A DNA stretch of 8,132 nt. Source: Ramlibacter sp. GTDB lineage: Bacteria > Pseudomonadota > Gammaproteobacteria > Burkholderiales > Burkholderiaceae_C. The position numbers and the translations under genes are program-made. Below are positions 1 through 6,092 of this stretch, piece by piece. The DNA is taken from the NCBI GenBank assembly GCA_021156245.1, contig JAJNBO010000320.1, positions 1 through 8,132 of the forward strand, in the 5' to 3' direction. Every line of letters begins with the position of its first letter. Position 1 is the stretch's first letter. Below the pieces are notes generated by a model. That model did not search any database. It worked only from the letters and a program-made list of their open reading frames with translations, and was not told where the DNA came from.

Positions 1-25
1 TGGTCGGACACCCAGCACCTGGACC

Positions 26-1219
26 ATGCATCCTTCGACGAAAACACCTCTTTCTGACGAGCTGCGCCGCCTGGTCGGCCAGTCCGTCACGGCCATCGAC
101 ACGCCCGCGCTCGTGATCGACCTGGACGCCATGCAGCGCAACCTGGCGCGCATGGCGGAGTTCGCGCGCAAGCACGACGTGCGCTGGCGGCCCCACGCCA
201 AGATGCACAAGAGCTCCGCCATCGCGCGGCTGCAGATGCAGGCCGGCGCCGTCGGTGTGTGCGTGCAGAAGACCAGCGAGGCCGAAGCGATGGTGGCTGG
301 CGGCGTGACCGACGTGTACATCAGCAATGAAGTGGTGTCGCCGGCCAAGCTGGCCCGCGTGGCGGACCTGGCGCATCGCATGGCCGCCGAAAACGGACAG
401 CTCGCGATCGCCGTCGACAGCGTGGAGGGCGTGCATCGCCTGGCCAACGCCATGGACGACCGGCGCCGCACCGGCCAGGCCGCCGTCATCGACGTGTTCA
501 TCGAGATCGACGTCGGCCAGGGTCGCTGCGGCGTGCGCCCCGGGCGCGCCGCGCTCGACCTGGCGCTCGCCATCCGCAGGCACCCCGCCCTGCGCTTCGC
601 CGGGCTCCAGGCGTACCACGGCCGCGCGCAGCACCTGCGCACGCCGCAAGCGCGGCGCGACGCCATCGCCCAGGCGGTGCAGGACGTTCTGTTCACGCGC
701 AAGACGATCGAAGCCGAAGGCATCCCGGTCGACCTGGTCACCGGGGCCGGCACGGGCAGCATGGTGTGCGAGGCCGCCAGCGGCGTCTATGGCGAGTTGC
801 AGGCCGGCTCCTTCCTCTTCATGGATGCCGACTACGCGGCCAATGCGCACGATCCGGCCCAGCCCCAGTTCGAGCACGCCTTGTTCGTCAAGTCGCAGGT
901 CATGAGCTCGGGGCTGCTGCATGCCGTCTGCGACGCCGGCCACAAGGCGCATGCCATCGACTCCGGGCTGCCTGCGGTCCTGACGCGCGAGCCCACGGGG
1001 GAACTGGAATTCGCGAACGGCGGCGACGAGCATGGCTTGCTGCGCCCCAAGGGCGGCAACCAGCGCGTCCCCCGGCTGGACGAGGCCGTGTGGCTGATCC
1101 CCGGCCACTGCGACCCGACCGTCAACCTGCACAACTTCCTGGTCGGCGTGACCGGGGGCCTGGACAACGGCCGGGTCGACAAGATCATCCGGGTTGATGC
1201 CAGAGGCGCCCTGACCTGA
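26..1219 (+). CDS. DSD1-type PLP enzyme, D-threonine aldolase / 3-hydroxy-D-aspartate aldolase-like
   Basis: A 397-residue fold-type III (alanine-racemase-like) PLP enzyme. The family cleaves D-beta-hydroxy amino acids (D-threonine to glycine plus acetaldehyde, or D-3-hydroxyaspartate to glycine plus glyoxylate) or dehydrates D-serine, in the cytosol. Visible signatures: PHAKMHK with the likely PLP lysine at K59, the position known in D-threonine aldolases; DVGQGRCG at 162-169; QAYHG at 195-199; glycine-rich TGAGTGS at 239-245; DEHG at 334-337; and GHCDPTVNLH at 360-369, whose H361 and D363 match the His-x-Asp divalent metal site of D-threonine aldolase. Length is normal (about 375-400). The ATG at 26 puts K59 at the expected number, but the frame stays open to the left edge, so an upstream start cannot be excluded, and no good Shine-Dalgarno is visible. 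The next gene follows after 19 bp. Family is secure; the exact substrate cannot be decided. Confidence 0.9.
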   Translation: MHPSTKTPLSDELRRLVGQSVTAIDTPALVIDLDAMQRNLARMAEFARKHDVRWRPHAKMHKSSAIARLQMQAGAVGVCVQKTSEAEAMVAGGVTDVYISNEVVSPAKLARVADLAHRMAAENGQLAIAVDSVEGVHRLANAMDDRRRTGQAAVIDVFIEIDVGQGRCGVRPGRAALDLALAIRRHPALRFAGLQAYHGRAQHLRTPQARRDAIAQAVQDVLFTRKTIEAEGIPVDLVTGAGTGSMVCEAASGVYGELQAGSFLFMDADYAANAHDPAQPQFEHALFVKSQVMSSGLLHAVCDAGHKAHAIDSGLPAVLTREPTGELEFANGGDEHGLLRPKGGNQRVPRLDEAVWLIPGHCDPTVNLHNFLVGVTGGLDNGRVDKIIRVDARGALT

Positions 1220-1226
1220 GCCGCGC

Positions 1227-1232
1227 GAAAAT
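1227..1232 (+). promoter_or_regulatory. Possible -10 box of a leaderless transcript
   Basis: GAAAAT sits six bases before the ATG at 1239. If its final T is position -7, transcription would begin at the A of the start codon, and no Shine-Dalgarno is present between stop 1219 and this ATG. The same xAxAAT-(6 or 7 nt)-ATG pattern recurs before the transporter and the sensor gene in this window. No -35 box is recognisable, so this rests on pattern and spacing only. Confidence 0.35.
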
Positions 1233-1238
1233 CGGGGC

Positions 1239-2999
1239 ATGCAACTGTCCCCGAGCCAGGTCATCGTCCTCGCGACTCCGGTTTTCCTGCTCCTCATCGC
1301 AGTAGAGATCGCCTGGGGCGCATGGCGCGGGCGCAACACCTACCGCCTGAACGACGCGATCAACAGCATCTCGCTCGGCATGCTGAGCCAGATCACCGCC
1401 GTGCTCACGCGCCTGTTCCGCATCGGCATCTACACCGCCGTGTTCTCCTGGGTTTCGTTCTGGCACAACGAGGCCTTCTGGATGTCGCCGCTGGGCTGGC
1501 TGCTCGCCCTGGTCTTCTACGACTTCTGCTACTACTGGCTGCATCGCGCAGGCCACGAGGTGGCGGTGTTCTGGGCCGCACACGTCGTGCACCACCAGAG
1601 CCAGGACTACAACCTCTCGACGGCCTTGCGGCAAACCAGTTCGGGCGCGCTGCTCGGCTGGATCTTCTACCTGCCGATGGCGCTGGCCGGCGTGCCGCCG
1701 CTGGTGTTCGGCATCGTGGCGCTGGTGGACCTGCTGTACCAGTACTGGGTGCACACCGAGCACGTCGGCAAGCTCGGCTGGTTCGACCGCTGGTTCTGCT
1801 CGCCGTCCAACCACCGCGTGCACCACGCCGTGAACGACACCTACCTGGATCGCAACTACGGCGGCATCCTGATCATCTGGGACCGCATGTTCGGCAGCTT
1901 CCGGGAAGAGGACGAGAAGTGCGTCTACGGCACGCGTGCCCCGCTGCAAAGCTGGGACCCGCTGTGGTCCAACTTCGAGGTGTACTGGGCGCTCGCCAAG
2001 GACAGCTGGCATGCGCGCTCCTGGGCCGACAAGGTGCGGGTGTGGTTCAAGCCGCCGGGCTGGCGTCCCGCCGACGTGGCGGCGCGCTTTCCCAAGCCGG
2101 CCTTCAGCATCGAAGCCGTCACGCGGTACCACCCGCCGATGACGCAAGCCATGGCGTGGTTTGCAGGCCTGCAGTTCACCGTGCTGCTGGGCGGCGTGGC
2201 CCTCTTCCTCTGGCACGCCGACCGGATCCCGGTCAGCCAGTCCGTCGTGTGGCTGGCGGCTCTGACTGCGTCGCTCTGGGCCATCGGCGCGGCGATGCAG
2301 GGGCGCATCGGCGTCGTCGAAGTGTTCCTGATCGAAGCCGCCGCCGTGGTGACGGCCGCTGCCGCGCAAGGCTGGATCGACGTGCACCGCGTCTTCAAGC
2401 CGCTGGCGATGGTGCTGGCGATCCGGTTCGTGCTGCAGCGGTCGGGCTGGTTGCGCAGCGCCGGGCGCTTCGAATTCAAATTGGTGGCAGCCCTCGTCCT
2501 CTGCCTTGCCGGCGATGTCCTGTTGATGCTGGAAGGGCTCTTCATCCCCGGGCTGGTGAGCTTCCTGGCCGCACACCTGTGCTACCTGGCGCTGTTCAAG
2601 CAGGGGCAGCGCTGGTTCCCGAGTGGCCGCGCGCTGGCGGCGACGCTGGCGGCTGCGGTGGCCATGTACGCCTACCTGTTCCCGTACCTCGGGCCGATGC
2701 TGAAAGTCGCAGTGGCGGCCTACGCGGCCGTGATCGCCCTGATGGCGGCGCAGGCGATCGGGCGGGCGACGGTGTTGCGGGATGCTGCGTCCATCGGGGT
2801 TGCGGTGGGCTCGGTGTTCTTCATGCTCAGCGACACGTTGCTGGCCATCAACAAGTTCGCGCAGCCGCTGCCGATGGCGCAGTTCTGGGTGCTTTCGACG
2901 TATTACGCGGCCCAAATCCTCATCGTGCGGAACGCGGTGCTTGCATCCCGGGGCGCCGTCGGCAACCCGGCCTACGAATTCAACGTCCGTACCGCGTAG
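1239..2999 (+). CDS. AGMO-like fatty acid hydroxylase fused to a YhhN/TMEM86 lysoplasmalogenase-like domain
   Basis: A 586-residue polytopic membrane protein with two enzyme-like modules. Residues about 1-275 form a fatty acid hydroxylase / sterol desaturase superfamily domain with the di-iron histidine set: HRAGH (102-106), HVVHH (115-119), H172/H175 and HRVHH (192-196). Around these it shares long stretches with animal alkylglycerol monooxygenase (AGMO): E107 right after HxxxH, YNLSTALRQ at 124-132, a WVHTEH segment at 170-175, and LIIWDRMFG at 211-219. AGMO oxidises the ether bond of alkylglycerols to release a fatty aldehyde. A linker with hydrophobic segments (about 305-380) follows. Residues about 381-570 match YhhN/TMEM86: FKPL (386-389), AGD (424-426), FLAAH (442-446), LSD (530-532) and YYAAQ (555-559). 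Both aspartates considered catalytic in that family, D426 and D532 here, are kept. YhhN/TMEM86 enzymes hydrolyse the vinyl ether of lysoplasmalogens. The last dozen codons lie in an inverted repeat. Domain calls are strong; substrates are inferred. Confidence 0.88.
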   Translation: MQLSPSQVIVLATPVFLLLIAVEIAWGAWRGRNTYRLNDAINSISLGMLSQITAVLTRLFRIGIYTAVFSWVSFWHNEAFWMSPLGWLLALVFYDFCYYWLHRAGHEVAVFWAAHVVHHQSQDYNLSTALRQTSSGALLGWIFYLPMALAGVPPLVFGIVALVDLLYQYWVHTEHVGKLGWFDRWFCSPSNHRVHHAVNDTYLDRNYGGILIIWDRMFGSFREEDEKCVYGTRAPLQSWDPLWSNFEVYWALAKDSWHARSWADKVRVWFKPPGWRPADVAARFPKPAFSIEAVTRYHPPMTQAMAWFAGLQFTVLLGGVALFLWHADRIPVSQSVVWLAALTASLWAIGAAMQGRIGVVEVFLIEAAAVVTAAAAQGWIDVHRVFKPLAMVLAIRFVLQRSGWLRSAGRFEFKLVAALVLCLAGDVLLMLEGLFIPGLVSFLAAHLCYLALFKQGQRWFPSGRALAATLAAAVAMYAYLFPYLGPMLKVAVAAYAAVIALMAAQAIGRATVLRDAASIGVAVGSVFFMLSDTLLAINKFAQPLPMAQFWVLSTYYAAQILIVRNAVLASRGAVGNPAYEFNVRTA

Positions 3000-3026
3000 G
3001 CCGGGTTGCGCAACGCGCGCCCCGGC
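2948..3026. repeat. REP-like inverted repeat pair at convergent gene ends; possible bidirectional terminator
   Basis: A perfect 15-bp inverted repeat has arms GCAACCCGGCCTACG (2962-2976) and CGTAGGCCGGGTTGC (2995-3009) around an 18-nt centre. Each arm can also fold outward: CCGGG (2948-2952) with CCCGG (2966-2970), and GCCGGG (3000-3005) with CCCGGC (3021-3026). That gives two head-to-head REP-like units. The outer GTAGGCCGGG.../...CCCGGCCTAC layout resembles bacterial REP/BIME elements. It lies across the stop codon of the fusion gene and the 31-bp gap before the ruvB stop, a usual place for bidirectional termination or mRNA 3'-end protection. There is no U-tract, so a classical intrinsic terminator is not shown. 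Confidence 0.6.
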
Positions 3027-3030
3027 ACCG

Positions 3031-3993
3031 TCACGCCCCGAACAATCCGCCTTCCGCCGCCGGGGGAGCCACCCCCAGGTGCCGGTACGCCGCCAGCGTC
3101 GCGATGCGCCCGCGCGGCGTGCGCTGCAGGTAGCCCTGCTGGATCAGGTACGGCTCGATCACGTCCTCGATGGTGTCGCGCTCCTCGCCGATGGAGGCAG
3201 CGACGTTGTCCAGCCCCACCGGGCCGCCGTCGAAGCGGTGGATCACTGCCTCCAGCAGCTTGCGGTCCATCACGTCGAAGCCTTGCGGGTCCACGTCCAG
3301 CATGGCCAGCGCCTTCTGCGCGATGTCCTTGTCGATGCGGCCGGTCCCCTTCACATCCGCGTAGTCCCGCACCCGGCGCAGCAGCCGATTTGCGATCCGG
3401 GGCGTGCCGCGCGAGCGCTTCGCGATCTCGGACGCGCCGTCGGCATCGATCGGCGCCTGCAGCAGCCCCGCGCTGCGATGCACGATGCGCGTCAGTTCTT
3501 CCGGCGTGTAGAACTCCAGCCGGGCGACGATGCCGAAGCGGTCCCGCAGCGGATTGGTCAGCATGCCCGCGCGCGTGGTGGCGCCCACCAGCGTGAAAGG
3601 CTGCAGGTCCAGCTTGATCGAGCGCGCGGCCGGGCCCTCGCCGATCATGATGTCGATCTGGTAGTCCTCCAGCGCGGGATAGAGGATTTCCTCCACCACG
3701 GGCGAGAGCCGGTGGATCTCGTCGATGAAGAGGACGTCGTTCTTTTCCAGGTTGGTCAGCAGCGCCGCCAGGTCCTTCGGCTTCTCGAGCACGGGCCCGG
3801 AAGTCTGGCGCAGGTTCACGCCGAGTTCGTGCGCGATGATGTGCGACAGCGTCGTCTTGCCCAGGCCCGGGGGCCCGAACAGCAGCACGTGGTCGAGCGC
3901 CTCGCCGCGCTTGCGTGCCGCACCGATGAAGATCTCGAGCTGCTCGCGCGTCTTGGCCTGGCCGACGTATTCCGCCAGGCCCTTCGGACGCAA
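3031..3993 (-). CDS. ruvB: RuvB Holliday-junction branch-migration ATPase, with abnormal 5' end
   Basis: RuvB is the hexameric AAA+ motor that, with RuvA, drives branch migration of Holliday junctions. Counting from the TTG at 3993, the reading frame gives 320 residues: Walker [10 protein letters not shown] at 40-48, Walker [10 protein letters not shown] at 88-96, sensor 1 GATTR at 137-141, LRDRFG (arginine-finger region) at 149-154, [12 protein letters not shown] (sensor 2), and the C-terminal winged-helix signature [15 protein letters not shown]. Everything from RPK onward is intact. The start is the problem. Homology continues upstream of the TTG (EEALERA), but the frame has no ATG or GTG before a stop inside ruvA. 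The natural ATG, overlapping the ruvA stop as ATGA at 4088-4085, is in another frame. One extra base in a homopolymer between 4034 and 4056 would join it to ruvB and give about 352 residues, the usual family length. So this is a frameshift (real or sequencing error) or a TTG start. Identity certain, 5' end uncertain. Confidence 0.9.
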   Translation of the reverse strand: MRPKGLAEYVGQAKTREQLEIFIGAARKRGEALDHVLLFGPPGLGKTTLSHIIAHELGVNLRQTSGPVLEKPKDLAALLTNLEKNDVLFIDEIHRLSPVVEEILYPALEDYQIDIMIGEGPAARSIKLDLQPFTLVGATTRAGMLTNPLRDRFGIVARLEFYTPEELTRIVHRSAGLLQAPIDADGASEIAKRSRGTPRIANRLLRRVRDYADVKGTGRIDKDIAQKALAMLDVDPQGFDVMDRKLLEAVIHRFDGGPVGLDNVAASIGEERDTIEDVIEPYLIQQGYLQRTPRGRIATLAAYRHLGVAPPAAEGGLFGA

Positions 3994-4018
3994 CGCGCGT
4001 TCCAGCGCTTCTTCCGCT

Positions 4019-4079
4019 GCACGGCCTTCTCCTCCCCCCTCCGCAAGCGGAGGGGGCGAGCGCCTTCGGGCGGCCGTGC
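4019..4079. repeat. Palindromic element in the ruvA-ruvB junction
   Basis: Outer arms GCACGGCC (4019-4026) and GGCCGTGC (4072-4079) enclose a perfect 9-bp hairpin, CCCCCTCCG (4035-4043) / CGGAGGGGG (4048-4056), with loop CAAG. It occupies the place where the poorly conserved N-terminal codons of ruvB should be, and it looks like intergenic palindromic filler rather than coding sequence. It includes runs of six C and five G, where an indel would explain the broken ruvB frame. The hairpin could also affect read-through from ruvA to ruvB. Whether it is a dispersed family in this genome cannot be seen from one copy. Confidence 0.55.
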
Positions 4080-4084
4080 GGCGC

Positions 4085-4663
4085 TCATCGCGCGAGTGCC
4101 TTCAAGGCCTGCTTGATGCCGTCGCTGACACTGATGTCCTTGGGCAGCGATTTCAGCGACGCCTGCGCCTCCTTGTCGCTGTACCCGAGCGCCACGAGCG
4201 CCTGCAGGATGTCGCCCTGCGCATCGCTACCCGCCCCGGCAGGGCCGAGGGGGCCGAGGTCGGCGCCGATCTTGCCTTTGAGTTCCAGCAGCAGCCGCTC
4301 CGCCGTCTTCTTGCCGATGCCGGGCACCTTGACGAACCGGGTCGCGTCCTGCGCGGTCACGGCCTGGGCGATGTCGGACACGCTCATGCCGCTCAGCACG
4401 GACAAGGCGGTGCGCGGGCCGACGCCGGAAATCTTGATGAGTTGGCGGAAGGCTTCGCGCTCGCCGGGCGTGCCGAAGCCGAACAGGATCTGCGCGTCCT
4501 CCCGCACGACGAAGTGCGTCAGCAGCGAAACCTTGTCGCCCAGCCCCGGCAGGTTGAAGAACGTGCTCATGGGTACATCGACCTCGTAGCCGACGCCCTG
4601 GCAGTCCACCAGCACCTGCGGCGGGTTCTTTTCGCTCAACGTCCCCGTCAATCTGCCTATCAT
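4085..4663 (-). CDS. ruvA: RuvA Holliday-junction-binding subunit
   Basis: A 192-residue RuvA, the tetrameric protein that grips and unfolds the four-way DNA junction and docks RuvB. It begins MIGRLTGTL, the standard RuvA N terminus (OB-fold domain I, about 1-63). Domain II carries two helix-hairpin-helix motifs, ISGVGPRTA at 78-86 and VPGIGKKTA at 113-121. An acidic, glycine/alanine-rich linker (about 132-148) leads to the RuvB-binding domain III (about 150-192, with [12 protein letters not shown]). Length is typical. The ATG at 4663 has AGAGGG six bases upstream and matches the family start; the frame runs open further upstream, but that part is antisense to phoH and not conserved. The stop overlaps an ATG (ATGA) that would normally start ruvB. 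ruvC is not in the window. Confidence 0.96.
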   Translation of the reverse strand: MIGRLTGTLSEKNPPQVLVDCQGVGYEVDVPMSTFFNLPGLGDKVSLLTHFVVREDAQILFGFGTPGEREAFRQLIKISGVGPRTALSVLSGMSVSDIAQAVTAQDATRFVKVPGIGKKTAERLLLELKGKIGADLGPLGPAGAGSDAQGDILQALVALGYSDKEAQASLKSLPKDISVSDGIKQALKALAR

Positions 4664-4669
4664 TGCGGT

Positions 4670-4675
4670 CCCTCT
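4670..4675 (-). promoter_or_regulatory. Ribosome binding site of ruvA
   Basis: On the minus strand AGAGGG lies six bases before the ATG at 4663. This supports that ATG over any upstream start in the same open frame. Confidence 0.6.
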
Positions 4676-4681
4676 GAAGAG
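4676..4681 (+). promoter_or_regulatory. Ribosome binding site supporting a TTG start for the PhoH gene
   Basis: GAAGAG lies nine bases before the TTG at 4691. It favours that start over the in-frame ATG at 4754, which has only CGGCGGGCCC in front of it. Confidence 0.5.
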
Positions 4682-4687
4682 ATTATC
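4682..4687 (-). promoter_or_regulatory. Possible -10 box for ruvA
   Basis: The minus strand reads GATAAT (five of six matches to TATAAT) and would place transcription start near 4675, just before the Shine-Dalgarno. No clear -35 box stands at the right distance. It lies in the 27-bp gap shared with the divergent phoH gene, so the two promoters must overlap. On the plus strand TATCAT at 4658-4663 is a comparable, weaker candidate for phoH. Confidence 0.35.
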
Positions 4688-4690
4688 AGC

Positions 4691-5635
4691 TTGATTCTCC
4701 GACACGCCTTCACTCCCCTGAACAACACCCGGCTCTCGCACCTCGGCGGGCCCATGGACGAACACCTGCGCACCATCGAGGCGGCGCTGCAGGTGCGCAT
4801 CTCGCACCGGGGGGAACACTTCCGGGTGGAGGGGCCCAAGGCGAAGGCGGAACGGGCCCTCGACGTCCTGCAGGCGCTCTACGAGATGGCCGGCCGCAGC
4901 ATCTCGAAGGAGAAGGTGCAGCTCATGCTCGCGGGCGAGGGGGCGCCGCTGGTGGAGGACGACGACGGCTCGCTGGTGCTGCATACCCGCCGGACGGACC
5001 TGAAGGCGCGCACCCCGAACCAGAGCGTGTACCTCGAGAACATCGCCAACCACGACATCACCTTCGGCATCGGTCCCGCCGGCACCGGCAAGACCTACCT
5101 CGCGGTGGCCTGCGCGGTGGACGCGCTGGAGCGCAGCGCCGTGCAGCGCATCATCCTCACGCGCCCGGCGGTCGAGGCCGGCGAGAAGCTCGGTTTCCTG
5201 CCCGGCGACCTCACGCAGAAGGTGGACCCCTACCTGCGGCCCCTGTACGACGCGCTCTACGACCTGATGGGTTTCGAGCGCGTGACCAAGGCTTTCGAAC
5301 GCCAGGCGCTGGAGATCGCCCCCCTGGCATTCATGCGCGGCCGCACGCTGAACAACGCCTTCGTCATCCTGGACGAAGCGCAGAACACCACGCCGGAGCA
5401 GATGAAGATGTTCCTCACGCGCATCGGCTTCGGCAGCAAGTGCGTGGTGACGGGCGACGTGAGCCAGATCGACCTGCCCAAGGGCATGCCTTCGGGTCTG
5501 ATCGATGCCGAGCACATCCTCAAGCGCGTGAAGGGCATCGCGCACACGCGCTTCACCAGCGCGGACGTGGTGCGGCATCCGCTGGTGGCGCGCATCGTCG
5601 ACGCCTACGACGCGGCGCGCAAGACTGCAAAGTGA
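4691..5635 (+). CDS. ybeZ: PhoH family ATPase (YbeZ/PhoH-like)
   Basis: A 314-residue cytosolic PhoH-family P-loop ATPase, related to helicase superfamily 1 ATPase cores and linked genetically to YbeY in RNA and ribosome quality control. The N-terminal part (about 20-80) is the small KH-like domain typical of YbeZ. The ATPase core has Walker A GPAGTGKT at 128-135, [19 protein letters not shown] (motif around 155-173), Walker B VILDEAQN at 225-232 and [10 protein letters not shown] at 254-263. Length fits the family (about 310-350). The start chosen is TTG at 4691, because the residues after it ([16 protein letters not shown]) resemble the N terminus of Burkholderiales homologues and an RBS precedes it; the alternative is ATG 4754. 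The stop overlaps the GTG start of ybeY (GTGA), so the two are translationally coupled. It is divergent from ruvA with 27 bp between. Confidence 0.93.
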   Translation: MILRHAFTPLNNTRLSHLGGPMDEHLRTIEAALQVRISHRGEHFRVEGPKAKAERALDVLQALYEMAGRSISKEKVQLMLAGEGAPLVEDDDGSLVLHTRRTDLKARTPNQSVYLENIANHDITFGIGPAGTGKTYLAVACAVDALERSAVQRIILTRPAVEAGEKLGFLPGDLTQKVDPYLRPLYDALYDLMGFERVTKAFERQALEIAPLAFMRGRTLNNAFVILDEAQNTTPEQMKMFLTRIGFGSKCVVTGDVSQIDLPKGMPSGLIDAEHILKRVKGIAHTRFTSADVVRHPLVARIVDAYDAARKTAK

Positions 5636-6021
5636 CGCCCACGCTGGACCTGTCGCTTCAGTTCGGCACGTTTGCGAATGGGCCCGCGCATCGCAAGGCC
5701 CTCTCCGCGGCGCGCGTGCGCAAGTGGATGGAAATCGCGCTGCTGCGCCCGGCCGAGATCGCCGTGCGCATCGTCGGCAGCGAGGAGGGCCAGTCCCTCA
5801 ACCGGCAGTACCGCGGCAAGGACTACGCCACCAACGTCCTGACGTTCGACTACACGCGCGAACCCGTCGTTTCCGCGGACCTCGTCCTGTGCGCGCCGGT
5901 GGTGGAGCGGGAGGCGCACGAGCAAGGCAAGACGCTGGAGGCGCACTATGCGCACGCGACGGAGATGGAAGCGCTGGAAGTGCTGCTGCTGGGCGCGCTG
6001 GGTTATTCGAATCCGTATTAG
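5632..6021 (+). CDS. ybeY: YbeY endoribonuclease homologue lacking its metal-binding motif
   Basis: YbeY is a metal-dependent RNase for 16S rRNA maturation and 70S quality control. This copy starts at GTG 5632, overlapping the phoH stop, and has 129 residues against about 150 in the family. Conserved parts are present: [15 protein letters not shown] (60-74, including the conserved arginine R61), [16 protein letters not shown] (80-95), [12 protein letters not shown] (97-108) and the C-terminal EMEALE...LGYSNPY. Between H108 and A109 (about 5955/5956) the sequence jumps from LEAHYAH straight to ATEMEALE. In E. coli YbeY about 19 residues stand there, holding the HGxLHLxGYDH signature with all three zinc-binding histidines. 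The reading frame is kept, so this is a clean in-frame deletion or an assembly error. As written, the protein should be catalytically dead. Identity secure; activity doubtful. Confidence 0.9.
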   Translation: MTPTLDLSLQFGTFANGPAHRKALSAARVRKWMEIALLRPAEIAVRIVGSEEGQSLNRQYRGKDYATNVLTFDYTREPVVSADLVLCAPVVEREAHEQGKTLEAHYAHATEMEALEVLLLGALGYSNPY

Positions 6022-6027
6022 CAGGGA

Positions 6028-6087
6028 CGTCATTCCCGCGCCGGCGAAGCCTGGACGCCCTGGATCCCCGCCTTCGCGGGGATGACG
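6028..6087. repeat. 60-bp palindromic repeat element between convergent genes
   Basis: The ends CGTCATTCCCGCG (6028-6040) and CGCGGGGATGACG (6075-6087) are inverted copies with 12 of 13 matches. The right half also folds as ATCCCCGC (6064-6071) / GCGGGGAT (6076-6083) with loop CTTC. The CGTCATTCCCGCG core resembles the widespread dispersed repeats of proteobacteria (the Neisseria dRS3 type, ATTCCCGCG...). It fills almost the whole 71-bp gap between the stops of ybeY and dtd, where it may serve as a bidirectional transcription stop. The left half has lost its own hairpin partner and looks degraded. Confidence 0.65.
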
Positions 6088-6092
6088 AAGAC

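Noticed and set aside
1185..2915. Long open frame on the minus strand opposite the AGMO-YhhN fusion gene
   Set aside because: Its product is rich in Arg, His, Gln and Pro with no domain, as expected for an antisense shadow in GC-rich DNA. The plus strand encodes a clear two-domain enzyme.
1322..3133. Long plus-strand frame overlapping the fusion gene
   Set aside because: Alternative-frame shadow with Arg/Ala/Gly-rich composition and no family resemblance.
2782..4116. 444-codon plus-strand frame opposite ruvB
   Set aside because: Antisense to the well-conserved ruvB and of biased composition; no motif seen.
3725..4690. Upstream extension of the PhoH frame across ruvA
   Set aside because: The frame is open, but its product before residue LRHAF is antisense to ruvA and unlike any PhoH; a start at 4691 fits the family and the RBS.
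4664..5578. Upstream extension of the RuvA frame opposite phoH
   Set aside because: RuvA starts with MIGRL at 4663 with its own RBS; the extension is the antisense shadow of phoH.
6028..6087. Could the palindromic repeat be a CRISPR repeat?
   Set aside because: Only one palindromic unit is present, with no regularly spaced repeats or spacers and no cas genes.
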